In this document: positions 22,583 through 33,629 of the stretch, piece by piece
How the letters are laid out: each line of letters starts with the position of its first letter
How positions within the stretch are numbered: the first letter of the stretch is position 1
Translations under genes and position numbers: made by a program
Notes under the pieces: model-generated
Databases searched by the model: none
What the model saw: only the letters and a program-made list of their open reading frames with translations
What the model was told of the DNA's origin: nothing
From: Volvox africanus
Taxonomy: Eukaryota > Chlorophyta > Chlorophyceae > Chlamydomonadales > Volvocaceae
Direction of reading: 5' to 3'
Assembly: GCA_030268105.1 (NCBI GenBank)
Contig: BSDZ01000011.1
Coordinates: forward strand, 4,117,001-4,181,000
DNA: 64,000 nt

Positions 22583-23023
22583 GCTTGCATCTGGGGCGGC
22601 AACCAGCCTAGGGAAATTTGCGTCCAAAATCCGCCAGAATTGGACTCCTTGGCCGCGCTGTCCGGCACACTCTACAGCTCCAAGCTCCTGTGCACAGGCG
22701 AAACGGAGCGCATGGTAGCAACGCTTCTCGCTGCTGCTGGCCAGAAAACCTCTGACGGCACCAGCAGTGAGAGCAACGACGCGGCTGAGGGCGGCTTGAG
22801 GGTTTTGCCGCTTGGCGCCGCGGACTTCGTCCTCATTGTGCTTTTTGCGGTGGTCGTTTGCTACATTCTTCCACGCAAAGTACTGCGGCTGCTGGGACTC
22901 CTTCGCAGCGTGTCGGAAGCAGCAGGAGAAGGAGCAGGGACAGGCGCGAGTGTTAAGGGTGGGAATTCGCGTGGGCAACCGTTTGTGGTTAACGATAAGG
23001 CGGCCAGTCACAAGCGTGAGTAA
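22583..23023 (+). CDS. Membrane-anchor exon or small membrane protein
   Basis: An open frame from 22583 to the TAA at 23021-23023 has no good ATG near its start, so it is probably an internal or acceptor-led exon. It encodes a helical region with SLAALSGTLYSSKLLC, then one clear transmembrane helix (ADFVLIVLFAVVVCYIL) followed by basic residues (PRKVLR), then a Gly/Ala-rich tail. A strong donor (gtgagt) at 23016 overlaps its stop. If used, the exon could splice in phase to an acceptor at 23104 inside the next gene, giving that large protein an N-terminal anchor. That acceptor is AAG, which is weak. Whether this is a separate gene or a 5' exon is unresolved. Confidence 0.45.
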   Translation, partial: ACIWGGNQPREICVQNPPELDSLAALSGTLYSSKLLCTGETERMVATLLAAAGQKTSDGTSSESNDAAEGGLRVLPLGAADFVLIVLFAVVVCYILPRKVLRLLGLLRSVSEAAGEGAGTGASVKGGNSRGQPFVVNDKAASHKRE

Positions 23024-23073
23024 CTTAGATCGTCAGGTGTGGACTAGGGAGTTGCGCGCTTGCTGGAAGGGAA

Positions 23074-26000
23074 ATGGCACGACGCCGTGGGGGCGCCCCA
23101 CAAGCTGCGGAGGGAGACGTTTGGCGGAGGCAGCAGCAGCTGACGGCGCTGACGACAGTGTTGCAGCAGTTACCGCAAGGTGATGGAGTGCCGTTGGCGC
23201 TATTCCGGAGCCTGCAGCGTGTGATGAAGTGCGTACAACACACCCTCCAAGGTTTGCCCGGCGGAGATGGCGCTGCCGTAGCTGACGGGAGCAGCACCGC
23301 CGGCGGTGGCGGCGGCAGCGATGGTGATGGAGGTGAGAGCCCAGATGCTTCAAGCACATGCCGCCCTGAAGACGAGATTGCGAAATCTTGCAAACTGGAT
23401 GGGTTTGAGAATGTTTCGCATGGAAACGGGGAACATCCCGGCCTTATTCGATCCTCTGTGGCGGAGCAGCTGGCAGTCGAGCGGGCCGTTGAAATCCTTC
23501 AGGACCTTTTGGCATCGCTATCAGCGGAAAGCAACTTTGGTAACGGTAGCAGCAGCTGGGACAGCGTATCGTACATCACAATGCTCATGCACAGCTACGT
23601 GGCGCTGTCGTCGGATCTCCTCGACGCGGGTACTTTGCGAGGTGACGATGTTTCAAACGTCGCAGATGACTCCCATAGCAGCGGCTACGGCCGGACGGAG
23701 TTCTGTCGTGATGAGCTTGCCGCTCCAGCACCGGGGAAGCTACCGGCCGGCGTTTATGCGCACATTGTAAGGGCCATGGGCTGGGAGACCTATTTGATAG
23801 AGCTGCTTGTTTGGATCCCGGACCCATGGATCGCTTGTGCTGCTCTTGGGCGTATCATCGAGCTTTGCCCGGACTTGGCACCGGCGCTGGCAGGCGTGTT
23901 TGTTAGGAATGCTGGCGACGCTGACGAGGATACGTGCGACGCCTCTGCTAATGCTATACAACGCGCCGCTGGCGGGTGCGTAGCGCATCTACAATTGAAA
24001 CCAGGCGAGGTTCCTTTGTGGCCCTTCCACTGGGTGAGCCAGGTGTCACACAACCCGGTCATCGCTCTGCGGCTTGCTAAGGCTGTACGAAAAGCAGCGG
24101 CAGCAACGATAGCGACGACGACAGCTCGCGGCGCGGTCGCAAATGAACGGGAAGGCCGCCGCTGGCTAACCTGCCTTCTTTTGTTGGGACGTACAATAGC
24201 GGAGGCTTTGCGACGACAAGTCGTCCCTTCTGCGGTTAAGGACGTGGCCGCAGTTACAGAGAACCACAAAGATGGCGTCACGTGGATTGACGAGTGCTGT
24301 GAGGCGCTCCAGGAAGGGCTGTGTGCTTGGCAGGCGGACATCCTGGCACATGGTGCTGCAACGTTGGCAGCGGGGCCGGAGACAGAGAGTGCCACCGATG
24401 CGACAACGTTGGCGCTTCTCCAACTCGTCCAAGGCGAGCTGAGGGACTTACTGAATGAGCAACAGGTCGCTGGCGCCGGCGACCGGGTGCTTGCTGATCC
24501 GCGGTGTTTGCTGTCGTGCAGTTCGGTTATTCGTTTGCGGACCCGTATCATGTTATTGACCATGCAGGGGCCCGCCACCGGTGCGGCGGCTGTGCAGCCG
24601 CCCCATCCGCCATGGCCATCCTCCGGGGACCGTTCGCCAGCTGTCGTTACTGCTGCTAACGCGAGACATCGTAAAGAGCTCTTTAATGGTCAAGATCTTG
24701 GTGCTTGCAGAGCTACAAAACTGGTGGCTGGCAACGTGTGGCCGTATCTGGATTCTTCTATCGAATCGTCCACCGCCAAGCTGATGGACGGATCTGGGAA
24801 AACGGCAAGACCAGAAGGCATGGGAGAAGCGTGCTCTGGGGCCCTTTCTAGCGCTCCCTCGACGCCGATGGTGGCAGCACGATCCCGGGTATCGGACTAT
24901 ACAGAGGCTCGTATGCGGCGGCTGCCGGAATGGCTGCGGGTCGCCACGGCAGCTACCACCGCACCTGCTGCGTGCATCTCACGCTGCGATGGTGGCAACT
25001 TGCACCTGGTGTTATCAAGCGCTGCAGGGAGTGTGCCCCGGGCAGCGATTCTGGTGCGACCGCAGCTTCACGAGACTGTAGCGACGTCGCCGCAAAGGGA
25101 TGGGGCGTTGGCGCTGATGTCGCGCGTGTTGGCGATTTCCGTGGCCCTATTAACTCCCGGGATTGGATCTTGGCTGCGAGTCCAGCGTGACCCACGGTTC
25201 AGTGCCGCTGCGGGCCCGGAGCCCTACAGCCCTTTTCGTGTGGCTCTGGCCTTGCTAGAGCTGCTCCAAGGAAGGCTTCATGGCCTCTGCCTCCTTTCGG
25301 AAGTTGACCGGAGCGCCGGTGGCGCGGTTACGGCATCAAGTGATACTCATGGGGCGGATGTCAGCGGTTCAAACCAGAAGCTTGCAGCCGAGGAGCGAAA
25401 GCCCGGGAAGCAGCACCAGTACACGCAGGATGTGGAGACTGTGCAACAGCTGGAGTTCCGAATGTTGCAGATGGTGGCGGAATGTGTCGCTTGCGTGGAG
25501 AAGCCGGAGCAGCAGGACGCGTTACAGGCAGTGGTACTTAGTGCGCCATCTTTCCGCAGGTTCGTCCACGATGCGGGCTGATTTGGGTGGCGGTGTGTTA
25601 CGGCGCATGTCCTAGCAGCTCAGTAAAGAACATATAGCGGGCGAGAACGGCACGGCGTCAAATTTTCGATTTCATGTTTTTAAAGATAAATGCTTTCATT
25701 AGGCTCTTTCCATTTCTCGCCAAGGTTACAGTCACTCCTACAGTCGGGTGCGTGCATGCTGCTAACTTTGGCCATCCTTGTCGCGATTCTGTTATATTCC
25801 CGCTACCCTACGGTGCAGCCTCCGCACGCGGCTGGCTAACGATGCAGCTTTGCAGGCTGCCGCCGGGCGCGCCCTGGTGGCGCTCAGCAACCGGGCCGCC
25901 GCCCTGGAAGGCTCTCTTGACCATCTTGCGCTGAGCGCACAACAGGAGGCCCAGCGACTGGCGGCTGCTGCCACCGATTTGCTGCCCTACGCCGTATTAA

Positions 26001-29000
26001 CGCCGGAGGCATGCGTGCGGCGCCTGGTCCTGGACGGCCTGACGCATCCCGGCCAGCAGCCCTGGGTACTGCAACTGCTGCGATGCTTTGCTGTGGCAGC
26101 AGCGGCATCAGCTGCTGCAGCTGCCGTTACCACTGCCGCTGAGACGCGGGCGGCAATGACGCCGCCGTCGATTTTGCTGTCATGTCTTCGGGATGTCGTG
26201 TTGCAGGACGCAGCTCGCTGGCTCCGGACCGCAGCGGAGAAGAGGTCACTACTGGGCCTGTTGAGCGGCCTGCTCCGGCTGGGTTTGGTGACGGCGCAGC
26301 AGGTGCTGCTTTCGCTGGTAGAGCCTGGCCTATCAACCAGTGAGGATCGCCAGCACCGCCCCGTTGCGCAGGTCCACTGCGCATTATTAATTGCGCAATT
26401 CGTTTCAGGCGGCTCAGGTGCTGGGGTTGATTTTCCCATCATAAACTACTCACCCATGGCAGAGCTCGCGGCTGCGCGCCCTGCACGGCTGATGCTGGCA
26501 ACCGCACAGGCGCTCCGGGATCTATACGAAGAGTATGAAAGCACCGGCCGGCTGGAGTCGCCGGCCATTGATGCGGCCGTTGCGGTTCTGGAGCGCAGCG
26601 TACTGCTGTATGGAAATTGCATTCGGAACGGCGACGGCGGGAAGCACGCCTTTGCTAATTATACCCGGGAGCTGAGCGAGCTGGCGGCTGGGTGCGTGCA
26701 ATTGCCCAGGTATGGGGGGCCTTACCTACTGTCCCTTAGGGTGGTGCTTATATTATGACTGGTTGTAGAGCATAGATGTTAGGATGATATGATATGATAT
26801 GATACGATATGATATGATATGGTATGGTATGGTATGGTATGGTATGGTATGATATGGTATGATATGGTATGGTATGGTATGGTATGGTATGGTATGGTAT
26901 GGTATGGTATGGTATGGTATGGTATGGTATGGTATGGTATGGTATGATATGGTATGATATGGTATGGTATGATATGATATGATATGATGTTAGAATGATA
27001 TGCATGGATGCATGGGCCTTCGCAGACACAGGAGGTGTAGGCCTTCGTCCAACAGCTGCCACCTGCCTGAACTAGCGAGGCGTAACTTAAGTATTGCCCT
27101 GTTGCTTAACACGCTCATGTATCAAGCATCTTGTTGTATCCTAACAATGTGGCATTCCTGATTATCCCGGTCGCCACTTCGTCGCCGCTTGCCGTGTTTC
27201 TGCCGTGGCTTTGGCAATCCATGAACACCCGAAGGTTTAGGACATATGCCAATATCGTCTTAACGTTCTATTGTTACATGTAGCAAGCTTGCTAAGTGGT
27301 CCCGTGACCTGGACCCTGGGTCTGTTACCTTTGAAAGTGCTGATTTCAATATCGAAGCCGTACGTACGCCTGCCCCACACGACAGGCGCTTGACCCTCAT
27401 CCTACTGCCGCTGCTGGAGATGGCGGCTTCATCGGCAGAGGCGGCGTCACATAGCCCTAACAGTGCTGGGGGGGCTGCTGGCGGCGGCGGTATGGACGGC
27501 GACGACGACGGGGCTAATATGGGGAACCGGGTTCGAACCCTGACAGCGACATTTGTGCCTGCAGCTGCTTGGCGGCCACGCAGCCTGCGTTCTGCCAACG
27601 CGGCCAGCGCCCGCGCTGCCATGTTCGACACGTTAACTTTCGCGGCAAGCAGCGTGGCCAATGCAGCAGCACTACGGCAAGCGCTGCTAGATGGTGCCGA
27701 GAACCACGACCAGAAGGAGTCTGTGGAGGAGGGCAGCAACGATGAGGATGCAACGAAGCTGTGGACAGCATGGGGCGCAGAGGTGATGTTTGAGGATACG
27801 GCGGTGGTGATGGCTGCCCCTGCGTGCCAGCATGGCGTGATCCATGAGGGGCAAATTGGTCGTCACGTGGCAGCGACGATAGCGCGTGGTGTGCCGCAGC
27901 TGCCGGCGGCGAGGCTCGTGGAGGGTTGCATCTTAGCCATGAGTGCTATACTTCCAACTGCTGCGCCCGAGCAGGCGCGGCGTCTGCTGCTGGGGGTGAT
28001 GCCGACGCTTGTGCGTGCGGCCGGCGGCGCGGCCGTCCTGCACGCGACGATTCAGAATTCCAGCGGTTCAGCTGCTGCCATCGTGACAGCAGCGGCCGCT
28101 GCGGGGGCTGCCGCACAGGGCATTTCAATAGAGGACTTTGGAATGTGGTTGCTGGTGGCGCCAGTACGGCGTTGCAGCACAGCTGCGGCAGCTGTAGCAA
28201 TATCAATGGTACTGGCATGCCGCGCGACTGAAGTGGCGCTGCGTAGCGTGGCGTTATTGACGCAATCGGCATGTGTGAGTGCCGGCACCGCTGAGCCGGA
28301 AGCGGCGGACGTGCCGCCGGGCCGCACGCCCTTGTCACCACCATTAGCGGTGCGCGCTACAGCTGACCGGTGTGCAGCTCATCTGGCAATGCTCGCATCA
28401 CGGCTGGCTATTGCGTCTACGGCTGCAGCAGCCGCAGACAGTGCAACGCCGCTGGACAGAGACGCACTGCCAGCGACGCTGGCAACTATTCCTTCTCGAA
28501 TAGTGCTGGAGTTGGATGGGCAAGCATCCATGGAGGTTGCGGCCATATCTTTAGTGTTGTTGTCCGAGCTCTGCGGCGTTGCATCGGTGGCTGCAGAGGT
28601 GGCCGTGCCTTGGGATGACCGCGCAATGGATTTGTGGCAGGTAAGTGTGTTCCTCTTCCTCGTTCAGATTACCCAATCCTAAAATTGAAACGTATGATCG
28701 GGGTATGAGCTATCAAGGTGTTGATTAGGATGGGGATGTCTGTATGGCTTTAAATTCGCTGGTATTGTTGTTATTACGGCAGTGTCCCTCACACGGGATT
28801 ATTTATCATCCGGATCTGTCAGTTTAGCCCAGGCTGCCCATGGTTGTCCTGGCAGCAAGGAATCGTCACCTTAGAAACAAATTGTGATTGGACTTACGTC
28901 CATTACCCTGACGACAGCTCGACATGGATGGCAGCGGGTAGCGATTGGATCTGTAAACCTGATCTTCGCCCTCGATTGTTCCCTCTGCTCCGCAGGCAAT

Positions 29001-29310
29001 GATCCTTTCCGTCCTGCAGTGCCTCGTGAGAGCGCTGGCTACCTGGAGGGGCTCACAGGTGATGTCAGCCTGCACTACGGGCGCGGTCCCAGCACCACAA
29101 GACATCGCAAAGCAGTTCATGAGCAGTGTGCGGCGTGCGCTGTATACGCTGCCAACACCCCAGGCGGACTTGCTCTGGGGCTCCCTGGAACGTCTATGTG
29201 AGGATTACGACGTACAGGAAGGCAGGGAGGCATACATGGCGCCATCGGCTGAGGCGGGTGGGATAGGGTGGCTGTCGGAGGCGCTGTATGGGTTAGATTG
29301 CAACTGTTGA
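23074..29310 (+). CDS. Large Ala-rich helical protein, unknown function
   Basis: Four exons join in phase: 23074-25559, 25819-26709, 27284-28640 and 28996-29310, together 5,049 nt or 1,682 residues. The first exon alone ends at a TGA (25579-25581). However, no TGTAA follows, a phase-2 donor (cgcag/gttcgt) lies just before it, and phase-2 acceptors open the next two exons, so I favour one gene. The translation is Ala/Leu-rich with many amphipathic helices, as in solenoid (HEAT/ARM-like) proteins, broken by Gly/Ser/Asp loops. No catalytic motif is visible. The gene ends with LYGLDCNC, and TGTAA follows 89 nt later. The start may lie further upstream if the 22583-23023 exon belongs here. I cannot name the family. 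Confidence 0.6.
26781..26995. repeat. (GGTAT/GATAT)n pentanucleotide microsatellite
   Basis: About 210 bp of tandem five-base units, mostly GGTAT with interspersed GATAT, lie in the second intron of the 23074-29310 gene. The open minus frame (repeated YHTIP) is an artefact of the period. Confidence 0.95.
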
Positions 29311-29398
29311 TGTTGGGGTTTGGAGTGCTATTGAGTTCGGACAAATCCTTGTCTAGCCGTTGTGTTGGCAAGGTTATCCTGCGTGGAAACAAAGAGTT

Positions 29399-29403
29399 TG
29401 TAA
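29399..29403 (+). promoter_or_regulatory. TGTAA polyadenylation signal
   Basis: The volvocine signal TGTAA occurs 89 nt after the stop of the 23074-29310 gene. It supports 29310 as the true end. Confidence 0.55.
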
Positions 29404-31284
29404 TTAAACCAGTAGCTTAACAGCGTAAACTTTATTCGCCTGGACATTATTTCGATGGTGCATCGGATAGGAGCAAGACTGGAAAACACGAATTTGCCTG
29501 GGTAGAGAGATCTTAAATTAAAGAGGCTACCTGAACCCTTACAAAAGCCGACCCACAATGTTACTGCTTTCTGGACAAACGCGAACTAGCAGCCAGAGAT
29601 CCGGAGGCATGATGATCAGGGACGAAGAGAAATTCCAGGTTGTAGGCTAGGCTACTCTCTAGGTCCAGCCAGGGATATGGGCATAGCGCGTATGCCGGCT
29701 TCCCAAAAAAAAGTGCACACCGCACGCGGACTGCCGCTGCCCGCCGTGACAACAACGCTTCGAGTCTCCGCCCTGGCCCTGGCCCGCCCATGAATATACC
29801 TGAACCATGTGACACCGTCCTTATCCCCCCCCCCAAATTTTAGGGGGAATTCATTAAAGTGGCTTTTAACCTCTGGTGCTTATTTACTTCGAAGCGAGAT
29901 TCCCCCGTCCTTGCCCCATCCAGAGAGGTCCTTCCCTGATCACTAATCCAGATACTAGGTCATCATGGGCGCCTGCGGCTTACTGAACCTCCGACTTTAA
30001 GACTTCAATTACACGAAAGCGCATTGCGTAGAGTATGATTGCGGTGTGCCACCCTACAGAATTTGCAGTCAGGCCATTTGCACCGCTAAAAAAAGTAAAG
30101 TGGATCTCAAGGGCTATGCTACGCAGAATACACTACACATCTCGTCAGCGCGAGCCAAATATGAGACTCACCCCAGATATTGAAATCTTGTAGGTAGCGC
30201 TCCATGCTAATGTTTTCCTTGCAAAAGAAGAAACTTTGCCACGCAGCTTCCACTTCGGATACCCACCAAGCCCATGGAGCTATGAGGCCAATTGCCTATA
30301 CTGGCTAATTGGGCTGAGTTCAGCATAAGCCGGGACGATCATCCGCAAACGATGACACGAGGACCTCGCATGCATGCCAGACACACAGAGTATCACAGAG
30401 TATCACATCATACAGCAGACCTGAAACATGGTTGCCGGTGAGGCCTTACCGCGGCCATCACTCGCAAGCCGAATGTATTACATGCCGACATGTTAAATCA
30501 GCGGATGGTCAAAAGTGATACCAAAACCAGGAACACACACAACGCTTCGGGTATGTGTTTGATGGGTGCTTGAGGAACGGTGACAAGGTCGGCTCACAGG
30601 TAATGGCGTTGGAGAGATATGGGACGCGCACATATGCGACGGATGGAGATGCAGCCGCTAGCTGCTTTGGGGGTAGTCATCATAATCCTCCCTCTGCAGT
30701 GCACGCCTGCTGTTTCGGGCTGTACGTAGATCACGAGGCCCGGCGTTACGTAGTGGCCATCCTTAGGAGCAACATCGTGATGGCCATCAGCACAGGACGT
30801 CAACGTACCCAACTCATCCGTTAAAGAAAGAACGTCGCTTCCCTCAATCAATTGAAACCTAACACAATGACATCACGGCAAATGGTACAAGCTATCTATT
30901 ACAACCCTTGTCACATTGCAATATTTTGTCTGTACTAAATGTCCCATAAACCACATGTCGAATATCAGTTCCCCTCGCATTTCCATTGGCCCTATTTTAA
31001 ATGGCTCAGTCCAGGTAACATCACTCCTTAACCTGCATCACTCATTCCACGATATTGCTTCCTCGATCCGTAGGAATCGAAGCTGCCCACCAAAACGATA
31101 AAACTAATTATGCGACGAATCTGCTTCCCCAATGGGAACGGTTTCTCGTCCGTTCATGATCGCCTTCCAATGAAAGGAGTCTTAGGACAGAACTTACCCA
31201 TTTTTGTCAAATTGCCAGCAGGACGTGCCAAGCGTGACTCCATCCTCGCAAAACTACTACTTCTCCCGCCATCTAGTCTGCAGC
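29404..31284. other. Gene-free stretch
   Basis: Short frames only. A run of C at 29826-29834 is followed by AAATTTTAGGGGG, and I see nothing else of note. Confidence 0.4.
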
Positions 31285-33621
31285 TCAACACACTATATGT
31301 CCGGGGTAGCCCCTGGCCTGCTGCATGTTGGCGCTGGATGCCATAGCCACCGCCGCCGCCGCGGCGGCGGCGGCCGTGGACCGGCTTTGGTAAACCTGCA
31401 GCTCCCCCGCCAGGTTCTGCAACGCCATCGGGGCTGAGAGGTAGGAACTATCCCTTACTCTCTTGTGCCGGGACTCCTCGGTCTCGGTGTCACCTGCGGA
31501 ATCGGCTCGGACGCCACTGCCGGTTCTCCCCGACCACCCACGCTGAGTGCCCGTGGCCGTATCGGAAGGTCCGGCACAGCGCATCGGTGCATCGCCTGCA
31601 GCTGTTGCTACTGCTACGGCTGCCGCCGCCGCCGCCGCTGCGGCCGCAGTCGTAGCCACATTAAGGTGCGCCGTGGACTGTATGTATGACAGCTGTTCCA
31701 CCGGCGTCAAGAGGCGTAACGCCTGACGGGGAGGCGACCCCTCATGCCTTCCAAGAACCGCTTCCGCCGCCACAGATGCGACTATTGGCACTTTGTCTCT
31801 ACGGCCCCGAGAGTTTTCAAGGCGCGATGGACGCAGTGGTACACCGCCGTGGTGACGGCATTGAATTGCATCCTCATCGGCGTCCCACTCCTCGTCGTCC
31901 ACATCGGGATGTTCGTCCCAACCGTCACCCTCTGTATCCTCATCATCCGGCCAGGCCGCATCCACGTACTGTGAAGTACGTGGCATGGCCCACCGGCGGT
32001 CCGCTCCACGCCCCCCGCCATCATCGAAAGCATCCGGGCGTCCAGCACTGCCGAACCTTAGTTCTAATCCGGCGACACATGCACCCCCAGAGCAGCGGCC
32101 GCCTTTGCTGCCAGACTGTGTCCGCTGCGTTCGCGCCGACAGCTGCCTGTGCGCAGTGCTTCGAGAATGCGGCATCGCCTGCTGGTAATGGCCGAGGGAT
32201 TAGTAAGCCATTCCAAGCGTGTGGAATACCTCAACGTGAAAAGGTTCGTAATATGTTCTCACCTCGCTAGCAAGAGGCTGGCGTCCGTTGGAGTTTTCAA
32301 CCTGCCTGTCTCGCTTCAGACGCTGAGACGCAGATCTCCAGCCGGAGATCCCTTCGTCCTGTCCATGATCCTCCACCACTGGCGCCAGCCCCCCCTCGCC
32401 GTCCCCCTCAAAACTATCCTCTAGGCGGCGCTTGCGGTGTGCCCTGCATGCTGCACCCGAATCCTGAAGCCCTGCCACACGGGCGTGTTGGTTTTGCTGC
32501 TGCAGCAACTCCTGCAGTTGCTTCTGTTCCTGAACCTGTCGCTGTTGCATCAGACGCAGGAGAATTTTGGCAGCCGCTGGATTATTGAGAACCTCCTGGG
32601 GTTAAACAAAGATGAATGGGCGCGCGGGTCAATTGGCTTACGTAGCGTACAGATACTCTACTCCTTACCCTCCGAAGCTCCGCATCGACAGTAACGTTAT
32701 GTAAACACGTTACAACGTACAACACCTCTAGACGTGAAGCAAGCCCCCCCAGACCCAAAGACTCTGCCGCAACGGGCTTCGGTGCTGCTCCTTCCTAAGC
32801 ACCGCCAACTGCACGGAACAACCAAGTGATGCGATTACCGATAGAAGAGCGAAACGGAGACAAACTTTTTTGTTACGAAATGTAGGGCAGACCAATACCT
32901 GTTACCACGCAGCACAGCAAGACAGTGCTTGCCTGCGCAGCGCGAAGTGCAGTGCGTGTTCCTGCATCATTTAAGTCCAGCTCCTCGTCTCGCAGCGCAG
33001 CTGCCGCCGCTGCCGTCACCCCGAGCAGTGCCTGGGTTCGGCCGGCCAAGCTACCAACCCCGTATGCTTTTGCGTTGGTGGCCAATGCGCCAACAGGGAT
33101 GCTAGCACAAGCCGCGCGATCCTCTCTTAAGGACGGCATAGTACACTGCAGCCGCTGCTCTGCTTCTTCCTCTTGCTCGTCATCTTGCAGCTCCCCTCCG
33201 CTCCAGTCCCCACCGTCACGATCAGTATAGCCGTAGCGGTCTGTGTCGCCTCCGTCGGAGCTGCCTGCACCCGTCGCAGGACCAGCCACTGCGTGTTGCC
33301 GCGCTGGAGTTATTCTCCTGGTTAGCTGCCTGTCGGCGTCACACACCAAGGACGTGACCAATTCCGCAGACACAATCGCAGTTACCGAGCTAAGATGAAG
33401 GTGGAACATACCTGTGGCCTCGCACTTCCTCCTGGTTGGCGGAGAGGGTGGCGTATTGCGTACGCTGCGCAGCTTTGGTTCGGTTCCTAGCTAAACTGCC
33501 GCGGGCTGTCGCCTCTGCGCCCTCCTCCTGTGCTACGTTGCCCATAAGCTGCCGAGTCGTTTGCGGGATCGCGTAACAAAACTCCGGAGCAATCATCCAT
33601 GAGTCAGAGTCGTGGGGGCAA
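31285..33621 (-). CDS. Low-complexity, probably nuclear protein, unknown function (5' incomplete)
   Basis: Four minus-strand exons join in phase: 33621-33412, 33329-32906, 32595-32263 and 32181-31285, about 620 residues. The first begins after a cgcag acceptor and reads CPHDSDSWMIAPEFCYAIPQ, which looks conserved. An ATG lies within it (33596), so either that is the start or further exons lie upstream. Later parts are acidic (DDEQEEEAEQ), Gln-rich (QQRQVQEQKQLQELLQQQ), basic (RAHRKRRLEDS) and Ala-rich (two runs of about ten Ala). A helix with NNPAAAKILLRLMQQ lies in exon 3. The composition suggests a transcription or chromatin-associated protein, but this is inference from composition and I see no named domain. 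Confidence 0.55.
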
Positions 33622-33629
33622 CTGCGTGA

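Noticed and set aside
25560..25581. End of a separate gene at the TGA 25579-25581
   Set aside because: A phase-2 donor just upstream fits the phase of the next two exons, and no TGTAA follows. One longer gene is more likely, though not proven.
26748..27062. Minus-strand ORF of repeated YHTIP
   Set aside because: Translation of the pentanucleotide repeat in an intron.
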